Of a stretch of 31,716 bases of DNA, positions 1 through 8,091 are shown piece by piece. Within the stretch, counting starts at the first letter, position 1; every line of letters starts with the position of its first letter. The position numbers were made by a program, and so were the translations under genes. The notes under the pieces were generated by a model, which ran no database searches, had not been told where the DNA came from, and saw only the letters and a program-made list of their open reading frames with translations. The DNA lies in the IMG/VR virus record IMGVR_UViG_3300038366_000072, positions 1 to 31,716 of that record. The stretch is one strand, 5' to 3'. Origin of the DNA: a virus.

Positions 1-254
1 TCTGCAGGAGTATGATCCTCCTAAGGATTGGAGTGAGACAGTTATCAAGTTGGATCCTGATACAGGTCCTGATATAAGTATACAGAACAGCCAAGGTATA
101 GGCGGTGAGGCTGAGGCTGATGGCAGTTTATCCAGTTCTCAGGTTAAGTCAGGTATAAGTGTTTCTAGAGGTGAGATTGTTGGCAGTGTCTCTGATTCAA
201 AGGTTCGGACGCAGATCTCTCAGGGTAAGGCTGTTGCTGATGCTGATGTTTCTT
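1..254. repeat. Terminal overlap, left copy (circular assembly)
   Basis: The first 254 bases match 31463-31716 in direct orientation with no gaps. I count 11 mismatches (positions 22, 78, 157, 163, 167, 168, 169, 171, 175, 176, 177), so 243/254 are identical. The reading frame runs through both copies in register. The simplest reading is that the contig is circular or circularly permuted with a unique length near 31,462 bp. The clustered differences imply that the two ends came from different strains in a population. A tandem gene duplication is the alternative. Confidence 0.8.
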
Positions 255-781
255 CTTCTACGGTTGTTAGTAATAGTCAGGGAGTGGGAGGTGTTGAGGA
301 TGCTAATGCACCTGTCTCTACAGGTGTTGATGAACTGGTTTCTGATGCGTTACCAGCTGAGGGTATTGCAGAGGGTTCTGTTGCTGTAAAAGTGGATGAA
401 ATTGTTTCTGATGCTGTCGGTGCAGGTGCTGAGGCTGCTGCCGGTGTCGCCCAAGGTAATAACATTGTTGATCCTGGTGACGGTGAGGAGGTTGATGGCG
501 GTTTATCTGGTGGTGCTTCTTCTGTTTCAAGGACTGTAAGGGAGCAGGTCAGTGTTGATGTGGAGATCCCGGTTGAAGTGAATCAGGTTTCAGGTTTTAC
601 AGGTGTTGTACCTGTTGAGGTAAGTGATAGGGTTGTTTTAAATGCTGATTCCGGTGTTGTTGTAGGTGAGGGCTCAGGGTTTACTGGTTCTCTTGGTAAA
701 AAGTACAGGTTTTCAAGGACGTTATCAGGTGAGGTGGAGACTGATAATGAGAAGTTGAAGAAGATTTTAGCGGTGATTTAA
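2..781 (+). CDS. Repeat-rich virion surface protein, 3' part (start lies across the circular junction)
   Basis: The frame is open from the left edge and continues the gene that starts at 31416; joined on the circle the protein would be about 275 residues. It consists of loosely repeated beta-strand-like units of about 20 residues rich in Val, Ser, Gly, Asp and Ala, with recurring VSDS, QGxGG and ADADV motifs. It ends in a short basic tail with KYRF and LKKILAVI. There is no signal peptide or membrane segment. Such low-complexity beta repeats are common in fibre, spike or adhesin proteins of tailed viruses, but I recognise no named family. It is the last gene of the fibre block that begins at 28180 and is followed by a terminator hairpin. 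The repeats differ between the two contig ends, so the gene is probably variable in the population. Confidence 0.7.
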   Translation: MQEYDPPKDWSETVIKLDPDTGPDISIQNSQGIGGEAEADGSLSSSQVKSGISVSRGEIVGSVSDSKVRTQISQGKAVADADVSSSTVVSNSQGVGGVEDANAPVSTGVDELVSDALPAEGIAEGSVAVKVDEIVSDAVGAGAEAAAGVAQGNNIVDPGDGEEVDGGLSGGASSVSRTVREQVSVDVEIPVEVNQVSGFTGVVPVEVSDRVVLNADSGVVVGEGSGFTGSLGKKYRFSRTLSGEVETDNEKLKKILAVI

Positions 782-784
782 TAA

Positions 785-807
785 ACCTGTAATACAGGTG
801 TTTTTTT
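785..807 (+). terminator. Hairpin plus T-run terminator
   Basis: A perfect 6-bp dyad (ACCTGT, spacer AAT, ACAGGT at 785-799) is followed by G and seven T residues (801-807). It sits between the fibre-block gene ending at 781 and the start codon at 811. The layout matches an intrinsic, U-tract terminator closing the 28180-781 block. Confidence 0.65.
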
Positions 808-810
808 GTT

Positions 811-1128
811 ATGAGTCAGCCAAGTGATTATCCACGTACTGCCCGTGTTGTCGGTGAGGATCAGCCGTTTAACTGTAGGTGTAGTCAGGCTCCTGTGTTG
901 GCGGAGGATCTGCCGGATGAACTGGATGGAATGCAACAGTTGAGCGGTGTATCTTTGGATTTGAATGGTTTGACTGAGAGGAAGGTTGAGGTCTGGCAGA
1001 AACATGGAAGTGATGATTATGATTCGTTTCAGGTTTTTTGGAAGGATATGTTGAACCGTCATAGTAAAAGCGAGTTAGCGGACAAGTTGTCCATGTCTAA
1101 GTCGACAGTGTATTCTTGGAGTAAATAA
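811..1128 (+). CDS. Detached C-terminal part of the MuF head-morphogenesis domain with a helix-turn-helix
   Basis: This 105-residue protein starts with a segment containing DYPRTARVVG and QPFNCRC. That is the C-terminal signature of the phage Mu gpF-like (minor head) domain, including the closing NCRC cysteines. The portal-MuF protein at 25180-28158 carries the start of that domain but lacks this end, so the two look like halves of one ancestral domain. The C-terminal third (residues about 80-104, SKSELADKLSMSKSTVYSW) is a helix-turn-helix of the terminase-small or Xre type. It lies just after the fibre-block terminator and before the prohead protease. It may complete the portal-associated MuF fold in trans, or survive as a small DNA-binding protein. 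Confidence 0.65.
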   Translation: MSQPSDYPRTARVVGEDQPFNCRCSQAPVLAEDLPDELDGMQQLSGVSLDLNGLTERKVEVWQKHGSDDYDSFQVFWKDMLNRHSKSELADKLSMSKSTVYSWSK

Positions 1129-1158
1129 GTAGTTGTACACCTCGGGTTTTTCCCTGTA

Positions 1159-1167
1159 CTTTTTAAG
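1159..1167 (+). promoter_or_regulatory. TATA-like promoter for the protease-capsid genes
   Basis: CTTTTTAAG lies about 25 nt before the ATG at 1189, which is the expected archaeal TATA-to-start distance. The protease mRNA would therefore be leaderless or nearly so. Confidence 0.5.
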
Positions 1168-1188
1168 AGGGTTGTTCAACACTGTAGT

Positions 1189-2997
1189 ATGACTGAAGTT
1201 GAAACCTGTCCAGTTGATTTGTCAAGCATACAAGGTAAGTCTATCACTGAGGATGAGGTCTCAGAGTGCATCAGTGAGAAGGTTGATGATGGTGTGCCTC
1301 AGGATCAGGCTGTTGCTATCTGCCTTAGTGAGGCGGAAGAAGGCAGCACAGAACCTGTCAACCGTGAGGTAACTGTAGATTCAAGTAAGAAGAGTGTTTT
1401 GACTGACACTGTTTTAGTTCCTGACCAGTTACTGTATAGAGAAAGGTCTACTGCGGAGTTGGTTGCGGAGATGCTTGACTTGGACGGCGTACATACCCAT
1501 GAGTTAGGTGATACAACATACTTTATGCCGGGTGATAGCCATGAGCAGTTCTTTGAGGTTCTAGGTGAGCCTGGTGTTGAAGGTTTGGTGGATGAAAACA
1601 TGACACAAGAAAACGATGCTACAGATATGGAAGAAGTTGAAAATGACGGTAAAAGCCTTGAAGATCCTCAGTACAGTGTAGGTGATTACCTGCGCTGGGA
1701 TTTTGCTTCCGGTACTGCTGAGGGTGAGGTTATAGAACGTGCTACTGATCCCGGCGATTCATTGAGTGCTGGAGGTAATGAGTTTACTGTTGATGAGGAG
1801 GGCGGTGACCGTGACGTACCTCTTTACAAGCTTCAGGAGTGGGATGATTCTGAAGGTGAGGAAGGAGAGTTTACTAATAATGTTGTAAAGTTTGAGGATG
1901 AATTGCGTGAGGTTCAGAGACCTGATGCTGCTCCGGCTTCCGCTCCAAGGAATAGATCAAAGTCAACAGGTTCTAGGGAGAAACGACGGCATAACTTCCG
2001 TGTTAAAGGCAGTCAACTTGAACTGACTAAGGAAGATGATGACGGTGTATACGTAAATGTACCTATACAGGCTGTGTCTGAGGATCGTGACGGTGATATA
2101 ATTACTGATAAGGGACAGGAAAGTATTATGGAGCAGTTAAACAGTGGTGAGGTCCCACTTGTACCTAATCATGGTGTAGGAAGTGGAGCTGCTACCTATG
2201 ATTTCAGGGATATTTTCGGCCAGTTTGTCGGCGGTGAGATGATGGATGGTACTACTGTAGGCCGTGCCCGTTTGCGTGAGGGTAGTGAAATGGCTGATGA
2301 ACTACATGATCTACTTGAGCAGGATATGCCTGTAGGCTTCAGTGTAGGTTTTATTCCTACAGAGACTGAGGAGCGTGGTGAGGGCGGTATGCTTGTTGAT
2401 GACCTAGATCTTATGGAGGTCTCGGCTGTTGGTGTACCGTCTAATCCTGATGCTGTTCCGCAGGCTATGGGCGGTGCAGTTGCTGCTGCCAAACAGGCTG
2501 GATACAGTAAAAAAGAGATTCAGAAACGTGTTGAGAAGGCGTTTGAAGGATTTGATGATTCTATGACAGGTAAAGATACAGAAAATGAGGATGGTAAAAC
2601 TTCGGAAAATCTTAAGATGATGGCTGAGGAGGATGTTGAAGCTGTTATGTCCGCTGTTGGAGGCGCTCTTGACTCTGCCATGGATGAGGCTATGGATGAA
2701 ATGAGAGAGAGTTTGATGGCTATGATGGAAGATGGAGAAGATATGGAGGAAGATGGTTCTTACGGCAGTGATGATGAAGATATGGAGGAAGATGAAATGG
2801 ATGAAGATATGGAAGAGGACAGTTTGTCCGATGATGAGAAGACGGTCTCCAGTGACAGCAGTGGTAAGACTATCCAGGGCGTGGATGATTCAAGCGCTCA
2901 AAATGAAAATCAAGGAGAAAAAGAGTCTGAAGGTGTTGACAGTTTGATGTCTGAGCCGGAGGGCAGTGGCTGGGGAACAGTTGTCAGCCACGACTGA
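1189..2997 (+). CDS. Prohead maturation protease with acidic scaffold-like tail
   Basis: HK97-type (U35-like) capsid maturation protease, 602 residues. The N-terminus (about 20-50) has an SEKVDDGVPQDQAVAIC-type segment often seen at the start of phage protease or portal-linked proteins. The protease domain spans roughly residues 280-440. The catalytic His is expected in VPNHG (H328) and the Ser in PVGFSVGF (S385), followed by the typical LMEVSAVGVPSNPDA strand. From about residue 460 the protein is strongly acidic with Met-rich EDMEED runs, which fits a fused scaffolding or delta-like domain, and no separate scaffold gene lies before the capsid gene. The family is usually about 200 residues, so the extra 250 residues in front of the protease are unexplained. 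It should process the capsid shell before DNA packaging. Confidence 0.9.
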   Translation: MTEVETCPVDLSSIQGKSITEDEVSECISEKVDDGVPQDQAVAICLSEAEEGSTEPVNREVTVDSSKKSVLTDTVLVPDQLLYRERSTAELVAEMLDLDGVHTHELGDTTYFMPGDSHEQFFEVLGEPGVEGLVDENMTQENDATDMEEVENDGKSLEDPQYSVGDYLRWDFASGTAEGEVIERATDPGDSLSAGGNEFTVDEEGGDRDVPLYKLQEWDDSEGEEGEFTNNVVKFEDELREVQRPDAAPASAPRNRSKSTGSREKRRHNFRVKGSQLELTKEDDDGVYVNVPIQAVSEDRDGDIITDKGQESIMEQLNSGEVPLVPNHGVGSGAATYDFRDIFGQFVGGEMMDGTTVGRARLREGSEMADELHDLLEQDMPVGFSVGFIPTETEERGEGGMLVDDLDLMEVSAVGVPSNPDAVPQAMGGAVAAAKQAGYSKKEIQKRVEKAFEGFDDSMTGKDTENEDGKTSENLKMMAEEDVEAVMSAVGGALDSAMDEAMDEMRESLMAMMEDGEDMEEDGSYGSDDEDMEEDEMDEDMEEDSLSDDEKTVSSDSSGKTIQGVDDSSAQNENQGEKESEGVDSLMSEPEGSGWGTVVSHD

Positions 2998-3038
2998 AAA
3001 AAATCTATGTTTGAAAGTTACGAGGTTATTACTTCACT

Positions 3039-4199
3039 ATGAAAGTTTCACAACTAATCAGGTCTGATTCTAAACAGACTTTTGAGAAGGCTTGGAAGGA
3101 TCACGGTATTGAAGCCGTGAAAACTGATGGGCAGTCAGGAGTAACTGCACCTGTTCAGGATGTCCTTTCACACAACAAAGAGAAAACCCAAGAATACAAA
3201 GGAAGTGTCAGGAAGGCTGCAGCTGAAATGGCTACAAAGTCCACTATGGACTCAGGTAGGACAGAGAACTTTACTCCATTAATCTTCGATCCTGAGATAG
3301 TATCCATTCTGAAGCAGAATGCACCTGTACTTGATGTGATCCCTGAGGAAGGTCAGGAAGGATTTGATGCTGTCTACAATATTGTAGATGCACGTGATGA
3401 TCCGATTGGATACACGTCAGAAAGCGATGCTGTAGATCTTACAAACAACAGTCCTAACGGAGTCACGTTTGCTAAGGACAGTGTTGACATGACAATTTAC
3501 ACTGACTTGATTGAGATCTCAGACTTTACGCAGGAGGCAGCTGCTCACTACATGAATGTCCGTGAGACAACTCTTGGTGAGAAGGTTGCGCAGCATGCAC
3601 AGCGTAAGGCACAGCAGATCTTCTACGGTGATCCGTCACAAGATACGCAGACTGGTTTCCTTGGAGATGCTGAAGGCTTCAAAGGTCTCACAGGATTTGC
3701 CAGTGATGCAGGTAATGTCACTGATAAGTCCGGTGTCTCAACTGGATTTGTTAAGGACATTAAGTCTGTAGTCCGTGACATCAGGCAGGAGGAGAATGCG
3801 AATATCAACAATCTCAGGATTCATGTAAGCCATGAGTTCTATGATGTACTTGAGAATGAGGCTGACTTTGATAACCTGACTACTGATGCGGATACAGGTG
3901 AGCTGAATGTTGGGCTTGATGACGGAGGCCTAAGTATTGGAGGTGTTCCTGTAGTTCCGACTCACAACATTGACAGCTTCACTGATTCAGGTAACGGCAC
4001 AACGTATAATGCAGGTGATCCTGGTGATGTATTCATATTCAGTAACAGGACTGCAAGATACAGAGCGTTGCTTCCTATGTCAATGGTTCCACTTGCAAAG
4101 AACGGCTTGGCTGATACGGTTGCATTGGCTGAGTTCGGTGCTTTGATTGAGAAGTCACAGGGTAACTTTGTGAGGCATCTTCAGGCTTACAACTTCTGA
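3039..4199 (+). CDS. Major capsid protein, HK97 fold
   Basis: A 386-residue protein immediately downstream of the prohead protease, the standard position for the major capsid protein. The N-terminal 70 or so residues are charged and helix-prone, like a delta-domain or N-arm removed by the protease. The body starts near the FTPLIFDPEIVSILKQNAPV segment, a pattern I associate with capsid proteins of archaeal tailed viruses. It ends in a FGALIEKSQGNFVRHLQAYNF strand-rich tail typical of the HK97 P-domain. Codon use is richer in C and A at third positions than neighbouring genes, as expected for a highly expressed gene. Assignment rests on context and overall pattern. Confidence 0.85.
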   Translation: MKVSQLIRSDSKQTFEKAWKDHGIEAVKTDGQSGVTAPVQDVLSHNKEKTQEYKGSVRKAAAEMATKSTMDSGRTENFTPLIFDPEIVSILKQNAPVLDVIPEEGQEGFDAVYNIVDARDDPIGYTSESDAVDLTNNSPNGVTFAKDSVDMTIYTDLIEISDFTQEAAAHYMNVRETTLGEKVAQHAQRKAQQIFYGDPSQDTQTGFLGDAEGFKGLTGFASDAGNVTDKSGVSTGFVKDIKSVVRDIRQEENANINNLRIHVSHEFYDVLENEADFDNLTTDADTGELNVGLDDGGLSIGGVPVVPTHNIDSFTDSGNGTTYNAGDPGDVFIFSNRTARYRALLPMSMVPLAKNGLADTVALAEFGALIEKSQGNFVRHLQAYNF

Positions 4200-4226
4200 A
4201 GAATCCTGACACATTTTCCCTTTATC

Positions 4227-4236
4227 TTTTTATATA
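4227..4236 (+). promoter_or_regulatory. TATA-like promoter downstream of the capsid gene
   Basis: TTTTTATATA in the 90-base gap after the capsid gene. A start about 25 nt downstream would leave a leader of about 30 nt before the ATG at 4290. The T-rich stretch just upstream (4213-4230) could also stop capsid transcripts. Confidence 0.4.
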
Positions 4237-4289
4237 CTGCATCAAAAAGAAGAGTTATAGACTAAAAACAGGGGTTTAAACAATAATTT

Positions 4290-4685
4290 ATGACTGATAA
4301 CGTGATTTTGCAGCATGAGGACGGTGAAAACTACAGAGCTTCCAGTGTATCTGTCAGGTATGATGGACGTGTCCGAGACCTACGGGTTGATGAGGTTGGA
4401 CGTGTCCATGCATCCAATGATAAAGAGGTTGAGCAGTTGACAGAGGTTCATGGCAGCTATATTAGAGTGGATGAAGACAGTGGAGGCGCTGGTTATGTAC
4501 TCGAGGATAAAAGCGTTGAAGAGGTTGCAAAGTATGTCCGTGATATTGATTCTTTGCAGCGTTTGAAGGAGTTACGTGACCTGGAGAATGATGGGCGTGG
4601 ACGTAAGACTGCCCGTGAGCATATTGACAGTCGTATTGAAGAGGTGAAAGGTTATGATGACGAGGGTCAAGGAGAAGGTGAGTAA
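4290..4685 (+). CDS. Uncharacterised virion-module protein
   Basis: 131 residues, not recognised. The first half is beta-prone (VSVRYDGRVRDLRVDEVGRVHAS). The second half is helical and charged (VEEVAKYVRDIDSLQRLKELRDLE). It contains no cysteine and no membrane segment. It lies directly after the capsid gene, where tailed archaeal viruses often encode a small capsid-associated or connector-like protein, but the sequence alone does not show this. The next ATG follows within one base of its stop. Confidence 0.7.
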   Translation: MTDNVILQHEDGENYRASSVSVRYDGRVRDLRVDEVGRVHASNDKEVEQLTEVHGSYIRVDEDSGGAGYVLEDKSVEEVAKYVRDIDSLQRLKELRDLENDGRGRKTAREHIDSRIEEVKGYDDEGQGEGE

Positions 4686-4686
4686 A

Positions 4687-4785
4687 ATGGTGAAAAAGCT
4701 GACTTCTGATAACGGGAGTGTCCGTGAGATGACTGAGGAGGAAATTAAGGATATGAATGATAAGGTGAAAGAGGAAGATGACTGA
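4687..4785 (+). CDS. Tiny acidic hypothetical protein
   Basis: A 32-residue reading frame starting one base after the upstream stop and overlapping the next gene by 8 bases. The product (MVKKLTSDNGSVREMTEEEI...) is highly charged and helix-prone. The tight coupling on both sides and use of the genome's usual codons support a real gene; function unknown. Confidence 0.5.
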   Translation: MVKKLTSDNGSVREMTEEEIKDMNDKVKEEDD

Positions 4786-5095
4786 TATTGAGCAGTTGGA
4801 TGGTGTTAGCAGGCCTTCTGTAAGCATTAGCTCAGGCGGCACGTTTTCTAAGGTGTTGTCTGCTCGTGGGGCCCGTGGTATCAGTGGTATCGTGGATAAG
4901 CCGTCCGGTTTCAAAATTGAGTTGGAGTGGCTTAGTCCTGATGAAACCGTGATCGCTACAGAAACCGTTACTACTGGTGCTTCTGGTGTTACGGAGTTCA
5001 GTGAGGACTGGCATACTGTAGATAAATGCAGGATCAAAGTCACGGATACAAGTTCTACGGCAGAGGATGCAGGTATTACTGTCTCGGTTGTATAA
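4778..5095 (+). CDS. Uncharacterised beta-rich virion protein
   Basis: 105 residues, predicted as an Ig-like or beta-sandwich domain from alternating strands such as FKIELEWLSPDETVIATETV and a CRIKVTDTSS segment. It is acidic, with one cysteine and no membrane segment. It is coupled by overlap to the 32-residue frame before it and sits between the capsid and fibre genes. A decoration or fibre-anchoring role is possible, but there is no direct evidence. Confidence 0.65.
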   Translation: MTDIEQLDGVSRPSVSISSGGTFSKVLSARGARGISGIVDKPSGFKIELEWLSPDETVIATETVTTGASGVTEFSEDWHTVDKCRIKVTDTSSTAEDAGITVSVV

Positions 5096-5129
5096 GTCTA
5101 CATATTTTTTGGCTTCTTTATTCAACAAG

Positions 5130-5138
5130 TTTTTAAAC
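5130..5138 (+). promoter_or_regulatory. TATA-like promoter of the first fibre locus
   Basis: TTTTTAAAC centred 26 nt before the ATG at 5161. This spacing gives a leaderless transcript and argues for the ATG at 5161 over a TTG two codons earlier. Confidence 0.5.
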
Positions 5139-5160
5139 TGGAGAGTCGTATACTTTGTTT

Positions 5161-5631
5161 ATGGCTAGTCCGAATAATTTTAAAGAAAGTTTGATGGAAG
5201 CAGATTTTGATCTTGTAAACGATACTATACGTGTAGCACTGTTAAGTGACGACACTGCTTACAGTTTCAGTGCTGACAACCATACTTTTGTAAACGATAT
5301 TATTGATGGAGGTACAACAGCCACGGAGTTTTCAGGTACTGGTTACAGCCGTCAGACTTTGACTAATGTATCGGTGACTCAGGATGATACTGATGATGAG
5401 GGTGTTGCGGATGCTGATGATGTCACGTTTGCTAACTTGAATAATGATACGATTCAGGGTATTGTGATTTACAAGCAGGTGGGCGGTGATGATTCGACTC
5501 CTGGTGATGATCCTGTGATCGCTGTCTATGATAATGATAGTGGTACGACTTTGGCGGATCTGCCTTTACCGACTAATGGTGGGGATGTGACCTTGAACTT
5601 TTCAACTGAGGGAATCGTAAACATACAGTGA
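5161..5631 (+). CDS. Fibre-locus virion protein (tail/decoration family)
   Basis: 156 residues from ATG 5161. The plan is NFKESLMEADFDLVNDTIRVALLSDD at the start, VTFANLNNDTIQGIVIYK in the middle, and DLPLPTNGGDVTLNFSTEGIV at the end. This pattern recurs in small structural proteins of many tailed phages that precede fibre genes. The protein encoded at 28533-29300 has the same plan with an extra inserted domain, and it too is followed by a fibre gene, so the two loci look duplicated. I infer a fibre-attachment, collar or head-decoration role. Confidence 0.7.
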   Translation: MASPNNFKESLMEADFDLVNDTIRVALLSDDTAYSFSADNHTFVNDIIDGGTTATEFSGTGYSRQTLTNVSVTQDDTDDEGVADADDVTFANLNNDTIQGIVIYKQVGGDDSTPGDDPVIAVYDNDSGTTLADLPLPTNGGDVTLNFSTEGIVNIQ

Positions 5632-5644
5632 GGTCTAAAATAGA

Positions 5645-7567
5645 ATGACGGATTTTGTTTTTCCAGAGGATACCGGGACAGGTGCAGGTCAAGGCGATGA
5701 TAATGATGCTGCTAACTTTGGAGCTGCCTATGATGGTATTGGTTTAACTGATTTTGTCGTTAAGGGAATGGGTTTTACTTTGAATGCTGGTACGCCGTCT
5801 CTGGATTTGGGAAGTGGTAAGGCGGTTGTCAGTGATTCAAGTGCTACTGCAACACAGTCAGGTGAAACCAGAGATGAGGGCGTTGCTTTTGTAGTTGAAC
5901 TGGATGCACGTACAGGTATTTCGTTAACAAATTCAGCTGTTAACCACGTGTTTTTGCAGGTGGATTTAAGCTCGGATGACACGGTTAATATTGTCGTTAA
6001 TACTACTAATTCTGCGCCGAGTGAGCCACAGGTTAAACTCGGTACTGTTGACACCTCGAATGATACAACAACAGAGGTGAACAGAGATACACCTCTTCAA
6101 GTTGATGGGTTAAGAGGTGATAATGGTTCAAATGGACAGTTTTTACAAACTGATGGTACCAACCTTAGTTTTGCCTCTGTTCAAAAAGGTATGACGAATA
6201 TTGAGAGGCAGTTACAAAATGATAAAGTTGCAAGCATTGCTCTTTTAGAGTCTAAAAATAATCTCTCTGAAATAGATTATGATGGCGGTTTTTTCGAGAT
6301 TTTCCGTGACGAGTCCAAAATCGTTAATTCGACACAGGTTGCTTTGAAGACTTTGGATTCTGGTAATGCGGAAGGAGTAGCTGAAATATTGGAGAGTTTA
6401 GGAGCGCCAAATAAGTTGATAGAGACTTTGACTGACAGTTCAAACAATATTCAAGCCACTTCTTTGAGCAGTGATTTTCTGGCTGTTGGAAGCAACGATA
6501 ATAATACATATGTTTATGATACAACTAATTTTAATCTTCAGCATACTTTGACTGACAGCTCAGACAATGTTAACGGTGTTTCTTTGAGCAGTGATTTTCT
6601 GGCTGTTGGAAGCAAGGCTAATGTTGTTTATGTTTATGATACTACTAATTTTAATCTTCAGCATAGTTTATTTGCCCCCCAAGACAGGGTTAAGAGTGTT
6701 TCTTTGAGCAGTAATTTTTTGGTTGCTGGAACAGGGTTTGCTGACCAAGATGTCTATGTTTATGATACAACTAATTTTAATCTTCAGCATACTTTGACTG
6801 ACAGTACAGGCAGGGTTAACGGTGTTTCTTTGAGTGCTGATTTTCTGGCTGTTGGAAGTGGTGATGATAATACATATGTTTATGATACAACTAATTTTAA
6901 TCTTCAGCATACTTTGACTGACAGCTCAGACAATGTTAACGGTGTTTCTTTGAGCAGTGATTTTCTGGCTGTTGGAGGAGGTGGGTTTGACAGAGATGTT
7001 TATGTTTATGATACTACTAATTTTAATCTTCAGCATACTTTGACCGACAGCTCAGACAGTGTTAACGGTGTTTCTTTGAATGCTGATTTTCTGGCTGTTG
7101 GAAGCAGTGATGATAATACATATGTTTATGATACAACTAATTTTGATTTGCAAGATACGTTGACTGACAGCTCAGACAATGTTAATGGTGTTTCGCTTGT
7201 TGGTGAATATTTGGCTGTTGGAAGCAGTGATGATAATGCTTATGTTTATGAAAGGTCGCTTTTGTTTGCTGACAGCGGTACTATTGAGTGGAGTAAAGAC
7301 CTTTCACAAGATGGTTTTAGTAATCCTCCTTCAAATGTCGTAACAAGCTGGAATGTTACTTTGCCATCAAATACAAGTATAAGTATAGAGATAGCTGATG
7401 GTAGTGGTAATTCTGTAAATCTAAGCAAGTCTGATATTGATTCAGAGGTTGATTTGTCGCCTTTAACTAGCACTACTTTAGATATTACAGTGACATTAAG
7501 CCAGTCTTCAACTAATGATGACGTGACTCCAACTCTTAATGATTTGATGCTTAACTTCCAAAAGTAA
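5645..7567 (+). CDS. Fibre protein with a seven-bladed WD40-like beta-propeller
   Basis: 640 residues. Residues 1-160 form an attachment module with DNDAANFGAAYDG, LDARTGISLT, NHVFLQVDL and VKLGTVDTSNDT motifs, shared with the fibre protein at 29305. Residues 160-255 are a linker. Residues about 258-538 hold exactly seven repeats of 40-42 residues with the core TLTDSSDNVNGVSLSSDFLA and then VGS...YVYDTTNFNLQ, a WD40-type blade pattern closing a propeller. A C-terminal beta domain follows (WSKDLSQDG to LNDLMLNFQK), typical of phage tail proteins. Blades differ mainly in the turn after AVGS. I infer a host-receptor or glycan-binding spike. Its place among capsid genes allows a head fibre as well as a tail fibre. 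Confidence 0.8.
   Translation: MTDFVFPEDTGTGAGQGDDNDAANFGAAYDGIGLTDFVVKGMGFTLNAGTPSLDLGSGKAVVSDSSATATQSGETRDEGVAFVVELDARTGISLTNSAVNHVFLQVDLSSDDTVNIVVNTTNSAPSEPQVKLGTVDTSNDTTTEVNRDTPLQVDGLRGDNGSNGQFLQTDGTNLSFASVQKGMTNIERQLQNDKVASIALLESKNNLSEIDYDGGFFEIFRDESKIVNSTQVALKTLDSGNAEGVAEILESLGAPNKLIETLTDSSNNIQATSLSSDFLAVGSNDNNTYVYDTTNFNLQHTLTDSSDNVNGVSLSSDFLAVGSKANVVYVYDTTNFNLQHSLFAPQDRVKSVSLSSNFLVAGTGFADQDVYVYDTTNFNLQHTLTDSTGRVNGVSLSADFLAVGSGDDNTYVYDTTNFNLQHTLTDSSDNVNGVSLSSDFLAVGGGGFDRDVYVYDTTNFNLQHTLTDSSDSVNGVSLNADFLAVGSSDDNTYVYDTTNFDLQDTLTDSSDNVNGVSLVGEYLAVGSSDDNAYVYERSLLFADSGTIEWSKDLSQDGFSNPPSNVVTSWNVTLPSNTSISIEIADGSGNSVNLSKSDIDSEVDLSPLTSTTLDITVTLSQSSTNDDVTPTLNDLMLNFQK
6425..7255 (+). repeat. Seven tandem WD40-like coding repeats
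   Basis: Near-identical DNA units begin at about 6425, 6545, 6665, 6791, 6911, 7037 and 7157 (steps of 120 or 126 bp). The stretches encoding TLTDSSDNVNGVSL and YVYDTTNFNLQ are almost unchanged between units, while short insertions and substitutions fall after the AVGS turn. This is expected of recent tandem duplication with gene conversion. Confidence 0.85.
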
Positions 7568-7584
7568 TCAATAACTTAAAAATT

Positions 7585-8088
7585 ATGGACCAAAAAACAA
7601 GTTTCTTAATATTGATGTCATTTATTGCAGGTTTTTCAAGTTCTGCGTTTTTCATAAGTGATTTACAGCCAGAGGCAACTATTAATGTAAACAGGACGGA
7701 AGGTGATATTTCTCAGGTAAATAATATTGAACCTCCAAGATATAATTATATTCAAGCTAATAACCATGATGTAAATTATACTTGGACAGGAGACGAGGTT
7801 ACTGTTGAAGATGTTGACCAAGTTATTGAGGTTCACGGTAGTAGTATGCGTCCTACAAGTTTTACAGGTCATAAAGGTTTAGCCAAGGAATACAGTAATC
7901 AGTCCTTAAGTGAGGGCATGATTGTTGTGACAAAAGAAAACGTCATGCATAGGATTGAAGCAGATTACAGTGATACAGACGGATATTATATGATACGTGG
8001 TGATAATGCAGAGGATTTGAACAGGGTTGAAGATGAAGATATTGATTACGTTGTGATCGGCATGTTATATGATAAGCAGAGCCAATAA
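7585..8088 (+). CDS. Membrane-anchored Sec11-like (S26) serine peptidase
   Basis: 167 residues. An N-terminal hydrophobic segment (about 5-24) is followed by a linker of about 60 residues and a signal-peptidase-like catalytic region. GSSMRPT holds the candidate nucleophile Ser87. VMHRI places a His (H122) where bacterial enzymes have Lys, as in archaeal and ER Sec11. RGDNAEDLNR matches the conserved KGDNN...D box (D140 or D144). All three boxes are in order with normal spacing, so it is probably active on the outer face of the host membrane. The long linker and missing C-terminal membrane segment differ from cellular Sec11. It follows the propeller fibre gene by 17 bases. Substrates are unknown; viral exported proteins or host surface proteins are candidates. 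Confidence 0.75.
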   Translation: MDQKTSFLILMSFIAGFSSSAFFISDLQPEATINVNRTEGDISQVNNIEPPRYNYIQANNHDVNYTWTGDEVTVEDVDQVIEVHGSSMRPTSFTGHKGLAKEYSNQSLSEGMIVVTKENVMHRIEADYSDTDGYYMIRGDNAEDLNRVEDEDIDYVVIGMLYDKQSQ

Positions 8089-8091
8089 AAG

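Noticed and set aside
1-254. The end repeat as a fixed terminal repeat of a linear virion genome
   Set aside because: A true direct terminal repeat would be expected to be identical; 11 differences and a gene running through the junction fit overlapping ends of a circularly permuted assembly better. Not excluded.
4462-5043. A 193-residue frame on the minus strand
   Set aside because: It is the antisense shadow of three acidic + strand genes; His/Leu/Pro-rich composition is the reverse complement of GAT/GAG-rich coding.
6425-7255. The regular 120/126-bp array as a possible CRISPR
   Set aside because: Repeats are in frame, lack unique spacers and encode beta-propeller blades.
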